The notes: generated by a model from the sequence alone, not told the origin. A stretch of DNA of 6,274 nt from Deltaproteobacteria bacterium (GCA_016193385.1 JACPSF010000307.1:1-6274); one strand, 5' to 3'. Shown: positions 1 to 5,795, numbered from the stretch's first letter. Program-made: numbers and translations.

Positions 1-752
1 CCGCGCACGCTCGGCGGCCAGACCATGCCGGTGGGATGAAACTGGACCATCTCCACGTCAATAAGATCGGCGCCAGCATCCAGAGCCATGGTAATACCGT
101 CGCCGGTGTACTCCCATGAGTTGGACGTGATCTTCCAGGCCTTGCCCCCGCCACCGGTTGCGAGCACCACCGCCTTGGAATTGAAAAGCACGAACTTACC
201 GCTTTCCCGCCAATAGCCGAATGCTCCCGCGATCCGATCGCCGTCCTTGAGCAGGCTTTGGATGGTGCATTCCATGTAGACATCGATGCCCTTGTGGACC
301 GCGTGCTGCTGGAGGGTCCGAATCATTTCGAGACCCGTGCGATCTCCTACGTGGGCCAGGCGCGCGTAGCGATGGCCGCCAAAGTCGCGCTGCAGGATGA
401 GCCCTTCTTTGGTTCGGTCGAAGAGCGCTCCCCACTCTTCCAATTCGAGCACGCGATCCGGGGCTTCTTGCGCGTGGATCTGCGCCATGCGCCAGTTGTT
501 CAGCATCTTTCCCCCGCGCATGGTATCGCGAAAGTGGACCTTCCAGTTATCCTCGGGATAGACATTGCCCAAGGCCGCTGCGATGCCGCCCTCGGCCATG
601 ACCGTGTGCGCCTTTCCCAGCAGCGATTTGCAGATCAGCGCCGTTTTCACTCCCTGGGCCGAGGCCTCAATGGCCGCCCGGAGTCCGGCGCCCCCTGCAC
701 CAATAACAATGACATCGTATTCGTGGCTTTCGTATTTATTTTCGTCTGCCAT
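1..752 (-). CDS. sdhA: Succinate dehydrogenase flavoprotein subunit SdhA (C-terminus off window)
   Basis: Catalytic FAD subunit of a succinate:quinone oxidoreductase, oxidising succinate to fumarate on the cytoplasmic face of the membrane. Only the first 250 codons are present; the frame runs off the left edge. The start is ATG at 752, whose A is the last base of the TGA of the membrane-anchor gene (TGATG), so the two are translationally coupled. Visible motifs are the Rossmann GAGGAGLRAA at about residues 18-27, KAHTVMAEGG at 47-56 with His49 in the position that carries covalent FAD, ATGGGGKAW at 198-206, TGDG at 216-219 and the active-site QFHPTG at 237-242 (His239). The stretch FHPTGMVWPPSVRG resembles, from memory, the Sdh1-type SdhA of mycobacteria. 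The rest of the FAD domain and the C-terminal helical domain lie outside, with sdhB expected next. Assignment is firm; reaction direction is inferred. Confidence 0.95.
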   Translation of the reverse strand, partial: MADENKYESHEYDVIVIGAGGAGLRAAIEASAQGVKTALICKSLLGKAHTVMAEGGIAAALGNVYPEDNWKVHFRDTMRGGKMLNNWRMAQIHAQEAPDRVLELEEWGALFDRTKEGLILQRDFGGHRYARLAHVGDRTGLEMIRTLQQHAVHKGIDVYMECTIQSLLKDGDRIAGAFGYWRESGKFVLFNSKAVVLATGGGGKAWKITSNSWEYTGDGITMALDAGADLIDVEMVQFHPTGMVWPPSVR

Positions 753-1516
753 CAGATGATCCGTAAATCAAAAATAATGCCCATCGCGACCAATCGTACG
801 TAAAGATCGGTCAGCGCTACCCAAATAAGGCTGATCCAAGCATAAAGCATATGGTGCTCGTTCAACAGGCTAACCACTTTCCACGCGCGGTACCGGCCGG
901 GCGCTTTGGCGAAGGAATCCAGGTTGCCGCCGCAAAGGTGCCGGCAGGAATGGCAGGAAAAGCTATAAAGCGAAAGCAGCACCGCGTTGGCCAACAACAC
1001 CAGGGTGCCGATCCCGATGCCGAAGCCGTCCGGGAACCTGAATGCGACAACCGCGTCCCACCAGAGAAATGCCAGAACCACAAACGCCAGCCAAAAGAAG
1101 TAGCGGTGGATGTTCTGAAGAATGAGCGGGAAGCGGGTCTCGCCCCAGTAATTCCTGGTGATGTCCTTCACCCCGCAGCCGGGGGGGAGGCCAAAAAAGG
1201 AGCGGTAGTAAGCCTTTCGATAGTAGTAGCAGGTGAGCCGGAAGCCTCCAGGAATCCATAGAATGAGAATGGCAGGAGAGAGATTCCACCAGGAGCCGAT
1301 CAATGGGACGTCCACGTGCGTGCAGTTGGCGGAGACGCACGGAGAGTAGAATGGGGAGAGATAAGGGTCGACGTAATAGTAGGCGTTTTGCAGGGCCGCC
1401 CACGTCGAGTAAACAATGAAGGCCCCCAAGCCGGTGACGACCAGGAGCGGTTCCACCCACCAGAGGTCCTGCCTGAGAGTCCGAACCTCGTTATAGGCCA
1501 AGCTGTTATTCGCCAC
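752..1516 (-). CDS. sdhC: Succinate dehydrogenase membrane anchor, Sdh1 type (five helices, Cys/His-rich)
   Basis: Integral membrane subunit that should bind quinone and dock SdhA/SdhB. The 254-aa product has hydrophobic segments at about residues 20-42, 79-95, 137-158, 167-187 and 223-248, too many for a classical single SdhC or SdhD and typical of the single-subunit anchor of mycobacterial Sdh1. Hallmarks are YLSPFYSPC (52-60), NCTH (64-67), and the cluster C188 H189 S190 C191 R192 H193 L194 C195 G196 G197 after helix 4, plus His137 and His221/His222. From memory, the mycobacterial Sdh1 structure carries a membrane-embedded Rieske-type [2Fe-2S] cluster instead of haem; these Cys/His residues are the candidate ligands here (inference). 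The start is GTG at 1516, preceded by AAGGA (1530-1526) at 9 nt. It overlaps sdhA by one base. The gene order anchor then sdhA matches Sdh1 operons. Confidence 0.88.
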   Translation of the reverse strand: MANNSLAYNEVRTLRQDLWWVEPLLVVTGLGAFIVYSTWAALQNAYYYVDPYLSPFYSPCVSANCTHVDVPLIGSWWNLSPAILILWIPGGFRLTCYYYRKAYYRSFFGLPPGCGVKDITRNYWGETRFPLILQNIHRYFFWLAFVVLAFLWWDAVVAFRFPDGFGIGIGTLVLLANAVLLSLYSFSCHSCRHLCGGNLDSFAKAPGRYRAWKVVSLLNEHHMLYAWISLIWVALTDLYVRLVAMGIIFDLRII

Positions 1517-1557
1517 GTCTCTACATCCTTTTGTCGAGAATAGTTGCCGTCTGACTT

Positions 1558-1586
1558 TAACTATCTACATGCGGTTGTGCTGTCAA
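1558..1586 (-). promoter_or_regulatory. Candidate sigma70-like promoter for sdhC-sdhA
   Basis: On the minus strand a perfect TTGACA lies at 1586-1581. Downstream there are two weak -10 candidates: GATAGT at 1565-1560 after 15 nt (4 of 6 consensus positions) and TAGTTA at 1563-1558 after 17 nt (poor match). It sits about 45 nt upstream of the GTG start of the anchor gene, in the 144-nt gap after the small ORF. The -35 box is convincing and the -10 is not, so the call is tentative. Read-through from the upstream operon is also possible. Confidence 0.4.
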
Positions 1587-1615
1587 GGATTTTCGTGTGG
1601 GCCGAATGGCGGAGC

Positions 1616-1631
1616 CGGTCGATCTCGACCG
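1616..1631. repeat. Perfect inverted repeat, 7-bp arms
   Basis: CGGTCGA and TCGACCG are separated by two bases. The palindrome lies about 30 bp upstream of the TTGACA box of the sdhC-sdhA promoter candidate and just after the stop of the small ORF. On the plus strand it is followed by TTTT; on the coding (minus) strand there is no U-tract, so it does not look like a terminator of the upstream operon. It could be an operator for a dimeric regulator or an RNA hairpin between the two gene groups. Function is not known. Confidence 0.4.
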
Positions 1632-1660
1632 TTTTGGGCGGGTCTTGGCGGGGCAACGAG

Positions 1661-1864
1661 TCATCGCGGTTTCTTTACAATTTCATACCCAAGCTCCTCG
1701 ATGGCTGAGAGGATATCGGCGACTGCGGTGAGATCCTGGATCTCCGCGTGCCCGAGGCGCACCTTTACGGCGTAATTGTAGCCGAAAGGGTGCTTCTCCT
1801 TGCGAAATTTGATGATCTCGCGGGCCAGGTTCACGGGGTTTGGCTTTTTCCGCTCGTTTTCCAT
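1661..1864 (-). CDS. Small hypothetical protein (about 67 aa) between the two redox operons
   Basis: Not recognised. From ATG at 1864 the product is 67 aa: a basic, charged N-terminus (MENERKKPNPVNLAREI), a central HPFGYNYAVKVRLG stretch and a C-terminal helix ADILSAIEELGYEIVKK. It is soluble, with no Cys and no signal or membrane segment. An upstream TTG at 1894 gives 77 aa, but I see no ribosome site for it, whereas ATG 1864 is preceded by a purine-rich GGCGGGAA, itself a weak and very close site. It starts 55 nt after the CCG-protein stop on the same strand. Amino-acid composition looks like a real protein, with no competing good frame. It may be an assembly or accessory factor of the complex, but that is only a guess from position. 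Confidence 0.55.
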   Translation of the reverse strand: MENERKKPNPVNLAREIIKFRKEKHPFGYNYAVKVRLGHAEIQDLTAVADILSAIEELGYEIVKKPR

Positions 1865-1919
1865 TTCCCGCCGGGCTCGTGCCAACCCTGCCAAGAGCGC
1901 CGCGTTGGCGAAAGTGGTT

Positions 1920-2801
1920 TTACGTCAGCATCTCCACCCTGGTCTCGACCGCGCGAGTCGGGATGATGTGGCGCTTGAGCTGCATCTCGTCGGGCTCGAA
2001 GCCGAGAGCTAGGCCTACGAACTGAGGCAGGTGCAGGATCGGCAGGTCGATCTTTTCCCCCTTAAGGGACTCGGCCCTGGGTTGGTTCCCGTCGAGGTTC
2101 AGATGGCACAAGGGGCACGGAGTCACCATGCAGTCGGCCCCTTTTCCTTTTGACTCGCCCGTGTGTTTGGCCACCATCGCTAGGGAATTTTCTTCATTGG
2201 CGGTAAGGATAGGAAAGCCGCAGCACTTGCCCTTGCCGCTGATGTCGACCAATTCGGCTCCCAAAACTTCGATCAGCTCGTCGAGATAGCTCTTTCGTCG
2301 AGACAACTCTTTTGTCGGTGTTATGGCTTCGGGCGGCCGGCGTAAAAAACAGCCGTAAAAGGGTGATACCTTGAGCCCCTTGAGCGGTCTCTGGATCTTC
2401 GACTTCAGCCGGTCGAGGCCATAGTCCTCGAATAGGACCCAGAGGAGATGCTTGACCTCGGTCGTGCCCTTGTACTCCAGTCCTTCCTCTGAAAGATATT
2501 CGCGGTTGATCTCCTGCCGATACGCGGGATCGCTCTTGAGCCGGTAGTTGGCCTGGGCCATTACCCCTTGACAGGTGCTGCATATGGTCATGACGGGAAG
2601 GCCGACTTGCTCCGCCTTGGCGAACGTCCTGGCATTGATCGGGTCGGAAAGGTACTGGGGGAGAACCCCAGCGCCGGTGCAGCCCACATCCTTGAGTTCC
2701 TCCAGCTCGAGCCCCAATTTCCCCGCGACTTTCACGGCCGACGGATAGAGCTCGGGACAACCACCGCGGGAGACGCAGCCTGGGTAAAAGGCGTATTTCA
2801 T
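1920..2801 (-). CDS. CCG-domain protein, HdrB/SdhE/MfrE-like subunit
   Basis: Third subunit of the upstream flavoprotein/iron-sulfur complex, homologous to heterodisulfide reductase subunit B and to the SdhE/MfrE subunits that replace a classical membrane anchor. These proteins carry noncubane [4Fe-4S] clusters and pass electrons between the ferredoxin-like subunit and a thiol/disulfide or quinone pool. The 293 aa show two CCG modules: the first with C9 (YPGC), C41 (GCTGAG) and C74/C77 (CSTC); the second with C151 (YGC), C193-C194 (KCCGFP) and C229/C232 (CPLC). The second module has all five ligands; in the first the second Cys of the CC pair is Thr42. No transmembrane helix is visible; membrane association, if any, would be peripheral. 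The start ATG 2801 overlaps the preceding TGA (ATGA) and has GGAGG at 2810-2806 with 4-nt spacing, showing tight coupling. Confidence 0.88.
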   Translation of the reverse strand: MKYAFYPGCVSRGGCPELYPSAVKVAGKLGLELEELKDVGCTGAGVLPQYLSDPINARTFAKAEQVGLPVMTICSTCQGVMAQANYRLKSDPAYRQEINREYLSEEGLEYKGTTEVKHLLWVLFEDYGLDRLKSKIQRPLKGLKVSPFYGCFLRRPPEAITPTKELSRRKSYLDELIEVLGAELVDISGKGKCCGFPILTANEENSLAMVAKHTGESKGKGADCMVTPCPLCHLNLDGNQPRAESLKGEKIDLPILHLPQFVGLALGFEPDEMQLKRHIIPTRAVETRVEMLT

Positions 2802-3757
2802 TTTTCCTCCTGTTCTCCCTTCTCGAAAATCTTTTTGATTTGATCCGCCCCGGGTCGTTTAGCATGGAGATACGGGAGCGGCGCCTTCCCACGCACGAAG
2901 GCCCTGGCCGCTGTGGGAAGAAGCTTCATCAAGCCCTTGATGTTGGTCAGACCTTCGGACTCCAGCGCCAGCCTTCCTTCATCCACCCAACCGCTATCTT
3001 TGACGGAGGCGGCGAAGCTTTGGTGGTGCCGCGCGACCTTCTCATGAGAAATGCCGACCTTAAAGGCCTTATCCCGCAGGGCCAAGATTCGCTCGGTCGG
3101 CTGAATCCCCCTGGGGCAGTGCTCACTGGCCTCAAAGCAGTGCACGCAATCCCAGACCCCTTTGGGCTGTTCGGCGATGCGCAATCGCGCTTTGCTGTCC
3201 CGGTCTCGAGGATCGAAGGCGACGCGATAGGCCTTGGTCAGCGCCGCGGGCCCAAGAAAATTAAAGTCCACGGGCAGGACAGTGCAGCCCTCATCGCAAA
3301 GCCCGCAGTAATAGCAGCTCATCACCTGGCGTAAATCCTTCATGACGCTGTCGGGAAGGAGGTTCTCCCCGCTAGCCGGCTCTTCGTTCGGCTCGAGCCA
3401 GGGCTCGACCGCCTTGATCTTGTTCCACAGGAAGGCGTCCCAGTCGTAGACAAGGTCTTTGATGGTCGGCATGTTGCGGAGCGGATCGACGGTGATTTCC
3501 GGCCCTTTTTTCGCAAAGGCCGAAATTTTAGCGGTACAGGCGAAGGTACCCCTACCGTTTATCCGCATCGTGCATTCGCCGCAGTAGCCTCGGCAACACG
3601 AGGCGCGGAAAGACAGCGTGCCATCCAGCTCGTCACGGATTTTTAACAGGCCATCTATGACGGTTGCGTCATCGGCAAGATCGACGGCGTATTCGGAGCG
3701 GCCCGGTTTGCCGTCGCCCTCCGGGTCTTTACGGTAAACTTTAAACGTGACTTGCAT
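2798..3757 (-). CDS. sdhB: Succinate dehydrogenase/fumarate reductase-type iron-sulfur subunit with HdrC-like C-terminus
   Basis: Electron-transfer subunit linking the flavoprotein to the CCG protein. From ATG 3757 it has 319 aa. A plant-ferredoxin-like N-terminal domain holds [2Fe-2S] ligands C54, C59, C62 and C74 (C-x4-C-x2-C-x11-C; C55 is extra). A dicluster domain holds C148, C151, C154, C158 (CYYCGLCDEGC) and C204, C207, C214 (CVHCFEASEHCP). The usual third Cys of the second motif is Ala210, while C207 is gained. After CPRG comes a tail of about 100 aa with HHQSFAASVKDSGWVDEGRL, a kind of tail found in HdrC/MfrB-type proteins and absent from E. coli SdhB. A longer frame opens at 3811 but would overlap the flavoprotein gene; the strong GGAGG before 3757 decides the start. 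It begins 22 nt after the flavoprotein stop and overlaps the next gene by 4 nt. Confidence 0.9.
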   Translation of the reverse strand: MQVTFKVYRKDPEGDGKPGRSEYAVDLADDATVIDGLLKIRDELDGTLSFRASCCRGYCGECTMRINGRGTFACTAKISAFAKKGPEITVDPLRNMPTIKDLVYDWDAFLWNKIKAVEPWLEPNEEPASGENLLPDSVMKDLRQVMSCYYCGLCDEGCTVLPVDFNFLGPAALTKAYRVAFDPRDRDSKARLRIAEQPKGVWDCVHCFEASEHCPRGIQPTERILALRDKAFKVGISHEKVARHHQSFAASVKDSGWVDEGRLALESEGLTNIKGLMKLLPTAARAFVRGKAPLPYLHAKRPGADQIKKIFEKGEQEEK

Positions 3758-3765
3758 TGTGTGAT

Positions 3766-3770
3766 CCTCC
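3766..3770 (-). promoter_or_regulatory. Ribosome binding site that fixes the sdhB start
   Basis: GGAGG within a GGGGGAGGAT run lies 8 nt upstream of ATG 3757, in the 22-nt gap after the flavoprotein TAA. The alternative upstream start at 3811 lies inside the flavoprotein gene and would add 18 low-complexity residues not expected before the MQVTFKVYR beta-strand. Confidence 0.75.
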
Positions 3771-3779
3771 CCCGGATCT

Positions 3780-5405
3780 TTACCCCGGGATGCGGACGGG
3801 TTTTTGCTCAAGTCGCGGCGAGCCGTTGACGAGACTCAGGAGAGTGTGACACTGCCAGTTTTTGTCATCCCGCGCGGGGAAATCGGCCCGCCGATGGGCG
3901 CCGCGACTTTCTCTGCGTGCCTGCGCCGACAGGGCCACTATTTCCGCCAGACAGAGCAGAGAGCCGATCTCGAGGTGCGAGGTGAGCTGGTAGTTATAGA
4001 TCCGCGACGAGTTGGCAACTCGAAGTTTTTGGTAGCGCGCCTTCAGCTCCTGAATTCGGTCCAGCGCCAGCCTCAGTCCGGCCTGATCACGGATGAGCCC
4101 GACCTTTTCACTCATGAGTTTTCCCAGTTCGGCGTGGATCTTGCCCGAAGAATCGTTGGAGGGTTCCTTCGAGGTCAGCGCGGCGAGACGCTTCTCTTCA
4201 TCGGAGAGCCTGGCCATGGGAAAACTCCTCTTAGGCGTGCTCGCTGCGTACCTGGCGGCGGCTTCCCCGACCCTCCTGCCGAACACCATCGCTTCGGTCA
4301 AGGTGTTTCCGGCTAAGCGCCCCGCGCCGTTGACGCCGCTGGAGGCGCATTCACCGACTGCGAACAGCCCGGCAATCGAGGTTTCCCCTTGGGCGCTGGT
4401 CTCGATCCCACCCATCGGTCGATGAGCAGCGGGATGGATCGGTACCGCTTCCTTGCTGGCGTCCATCCCGGCGACAGTGCGGATGAGCTCACAGGTCTGG
4501 GGAAAGCGCGAGAGGAGCTTTTCTTTGCCGATGGGTCTCAAGTCGAGGCAAACCGGTCTGGCTCCGTCTTGGAAAGCCTGCTGGACGGAAAGGCAGATCT
4601 TTTCCCGCGGAATTCCCTTGGTCCCTTGGATTCGCTCTCCCTTAGCGTCGACGATCTCCGCGCCCTCCCCCAGAACCGCCTCCGTGATCAGCAGGCCCGG
4701 GTGCTTCGCGATGACGGTGGGGTGAAACTGGATCATCTCCAGATCCATCAGCCTGGCGCCGGCATGGAAGGCGAGGCTTGCGCCGTCCCCGGTGGTTCCC
4801 AGGGACGAGGTCGAGGGGAGATACAGGCGCGTAAAACCACCCGTGGCAAGGACGATAGCCCGCGCCCCAAAGGCCTCCAGCTTTCCGCCCCTCAACCCCA
4901 GCCCGATCGCCCCCAGGCACGTCCCTGCATCAACAGCCAACGAGGTAAGGTACCATTCTTCAAACGAAGCGATTTGCGCGCGTTGAAACTGTTCGTGCAG
5001 GACTTGGAGCACGATGTGGCCGGTTCGATCGTCCGCATAGCAGGTTCGGTTGTGGCTACTCGCCCCAAACCGGCGCCGGTCCAACCTGCCGTCCGGATCG
5101 CGGTTAAAAGGGACACCTACGTGCTCGAGCCAAATGACCTCCTCAGAAGCCTCTCGTGTCAGGGCGCGAACCAGTTCGGGTTCGCAGAGTCCATCTCCGG
5201 CAAGCAGGGTGTCTTCGGCAAAGCTCTCAGGAGAGTCTTCGTGGCCGAGCGGAGCGTTCAGGCCTCCTTGAGCCACGCCGGTGTTGGTTCTGAGCGGGTG
5301 CACTTTGCTGATCAAGGCGACCTCTGCCCCCGCCCGCCTGGCTGCGATCGCCGCCCTCAGTCCCGACGCGCCCCCGCCCACAACCAGGACATCAAATTCT
5401 TGCAT
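3780..5405 (-). CDS. Fumarate reductase/succinate dehydrogenase-type flavoprotein (L-aspartate-oxidase-like length)
   Basis: FAD subunit, 541 aa, that should interconvert fumarate/succinate or a related dicarboxylate. A Rossmann VVGGGASGLRAA lies at 8-19, ATGG at 187-190, TTGDG at 204-208, and a C-terminal helical domain ends with SRGAHRRADFPARDDKNW. Active-site residues present by alignment to E. coli FrdA are H228 (QFHPT), T241-E242, R267 (IPREK), H328 (AAHRPMGGIET) and R363 (NGAGRLAGNTL). Odd positions: the covalent-FAD His is Asn41 (PLRTNTGVAQGG) and the Arg of the TExxR proton relay is Leu245 (TEAVLGEG). The capping-domain loop before R267 is short. Length and non-covalent FAD resemble NadB, but NadB acts without iron-sulfur partners, whereas this gene is followed by SdhB- and HdrB-like genes, favouring an Mfr/Tfr/SdhABE-type complex. 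The start ATG 5405 is forced by an in-frame TAA directly before it; AGGG sits 6 nt upstream. Confidence 0.88.
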   Translation of the reverse strand: MQEFDVLVVGGGASGLRAAIAARRAGAEVALISKVHPLRTNTGVAQGGLNAPLGHEDSPESFAEDTLLAGDGLCEPELVRALTREASEEVIWLEHVGVPFNRDPDGRLDRRRFGASSHNRTCYADDRTGHIVLQVLHEQFQRAQIASFEEWYLTSLAVDAGTCLGAIGLGLRGGKLEAFGARAIVLATGGFTRLYLPSTSSLGTTGDGASLAFHAGARLMDLEMIQFHPTVIAKHPGLLITEAVLGEGAEIVDAKGERIQGTKGIPREKICLSVQQAFQDGARPVCLDLRPIGKEKLLSRFPQTCELIRTVAGMDASKEAVPIHPAAHRPMGGIETSAQGETSIAGLFAVGECASSGVNGAGRLAGNTLTEAMVFGRRVGEAAARYAASTPKRSFPMARLSDEEKRLAALTSKEPSNDSSGKIHAELGKLMSEKVGLIRDQAGLRLALDRIQELKARYQKLRVANSSRIYNYQLTSHLEIGSLLCLAEIVALSAQARRESRGAHRRADFPARDDKNWQCHTLLSLVNGSPRLEQKPVRIPG

Positions 5406-5435
5406 TTAAAACCCTAATCATTTTGCTGTGCGCAT

Positions 5436-5464
5436 CTTATAACAAACGGCCTCTGCAGGGTCAA
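5436..5464 (-). promoter_or_regulatory. Strong sigma70-like promoter of the flavoprotein operon
   Basis: On the minus strand TTGACC (5464-5459) is followed after exactly 17 nt by TATAAG (5441-5436), 5 of 6 consensus matches in each box. Transcription would begin near 5429, giving a 5' leader of about 25 nt that contains the AGGG ribosome site and leads directly into ATG 5405. No room is left for a leader riboswitch. An inverted AGGA/TCCT pair lies just upstream of the -35 box. Confidence 0.7.
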
Positions 5465-5623
5465 GGAACCTCGGGCTCCTCGACGCCATTTGAGTCTAAA
5501 TATGGCTTCGCGGCTGGCGAGATGTGTTTTGAGATGAGCTACGATTCTAGACCTGACCCTCAACCCCCAATTTTATTGAAGCAAATTGTTCTGAGTTTCG
5601 TCTAAAGAGTCAGCCGATAGGTA

Positions 5624-5675
5624 GGGCAGAAGGGAACGTGGAAGTTGCCCCGTCGATGGGGTAAAGGATCTGCCC
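5624..5675 (+). ncRNA. Candidate structured RNA (nested stems), unassigned
   Basis: GGGCAGA at 5624-5630 pairs perfectly with TCTGCCC at 5669-5675. Inside, TTGCCCC (5645-5651) pairs with GGGGTAA (5658-5664) through one G-U pair, with loop GTCGAT. The purine-rich strand AGGGAACGTGGAAG (5631-5644) faces a short AGGA. About 70 nt downstream is a strong plus-strand terminator, so a small plus-strand transcript is possible. I cannot match it to a known riboswitch or small-RNA family and see no convincing promoter. It may be only part of a dispersed repeat. Confidence 0.3.
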
Positions 5676-5693
5676 GAGTATAGATCGGACTGT

Positions 5694-5733
5694 GGTTCGA
5701 CAAGCTGCTCACCATCCTGAGGGGACTCGAAGG
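5694..5733. repeat. REP-like palindromic element
   Basis: TTCGA (5696-5700) pairs with TCGAA (5727-5731), and CTCA (5708-5711) with TGAG (5718-5721), around loop CCATCC. The wording TTCGACAAGCT followed by CATCCTGAG and CTCGAAGGA resembles dispersed intergenic palindromes that I recall from many environmental bacterial genomes. Only one copy lies in this window, so dispersal cannot be shown here. Confidence 0.5.
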
Positions 5734-5742
5734 AAGGACGGG

Positions 5743-5795
5743 AGCCCGATTCTCTATCAGATGGACTGGTTCATCTGGAGGGGTCGGGCTTTTTG
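5743..5795 (+). terminator. Rho-independent terminator (plus strand)
   Basis: The outer stem is AGCCCGA (5743-5749) with TCGGGCT (5784-5790). An inner stem is CAGATG (5758-5763) with CATCTG (5772-5777). A run of five Ts (5790-5794) followed by GTTTG comes directly after the outer stem on the plus strand. No plus-strand protein gene precedes it in the window, which suggests an untranslated transcript upstream or a remnant of a lost gene. Confidence 0.6.

Noticed and set aside
258..803. A 181-aa plus-strand open frame
   Set aside because: It lies antisense to sdhA and the sdhC end, where the minus-strand translation has clear Rossmann and FHPTG motifs.
2194..2892. A 232-aa minus-strand open frame in a second frame
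   Set aside because: It overlaps the CCG protein and sdhB in another frame; only those show conserved Cys motifs, ribosome sites and ATGA coupling.
3758..3811. Upstream start of the iron-sulfur subunit adding 18 residues
   Set aside because: It would overlap the flavoprotein gene and has no ribosome site, while GGAGG lies 8 nt before ATG 3757.
3780..5405. Assignment as L-aspartate oxidase NadB
   Set aside because: Length and lack of the FAD-His fit NadB, but no nadA/nadC neighbours are seen and the gene is tightly coupled to SdhB- and HdrB-like subunits. It is kept as an alternative, not the call.
4389..5417. A 342-aa open frame on the plus strand
   Set aside because: It is antisense to the flavoprotein gene; its translation shows no family motif and it results from the GC-rich codon pattern of the real gene.
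5423..5605. A 60-aa plus-strand open frame
   Set aside because: No ribosome site or recognisable motif; it overlaps the promoter of the flavoprotein operon.
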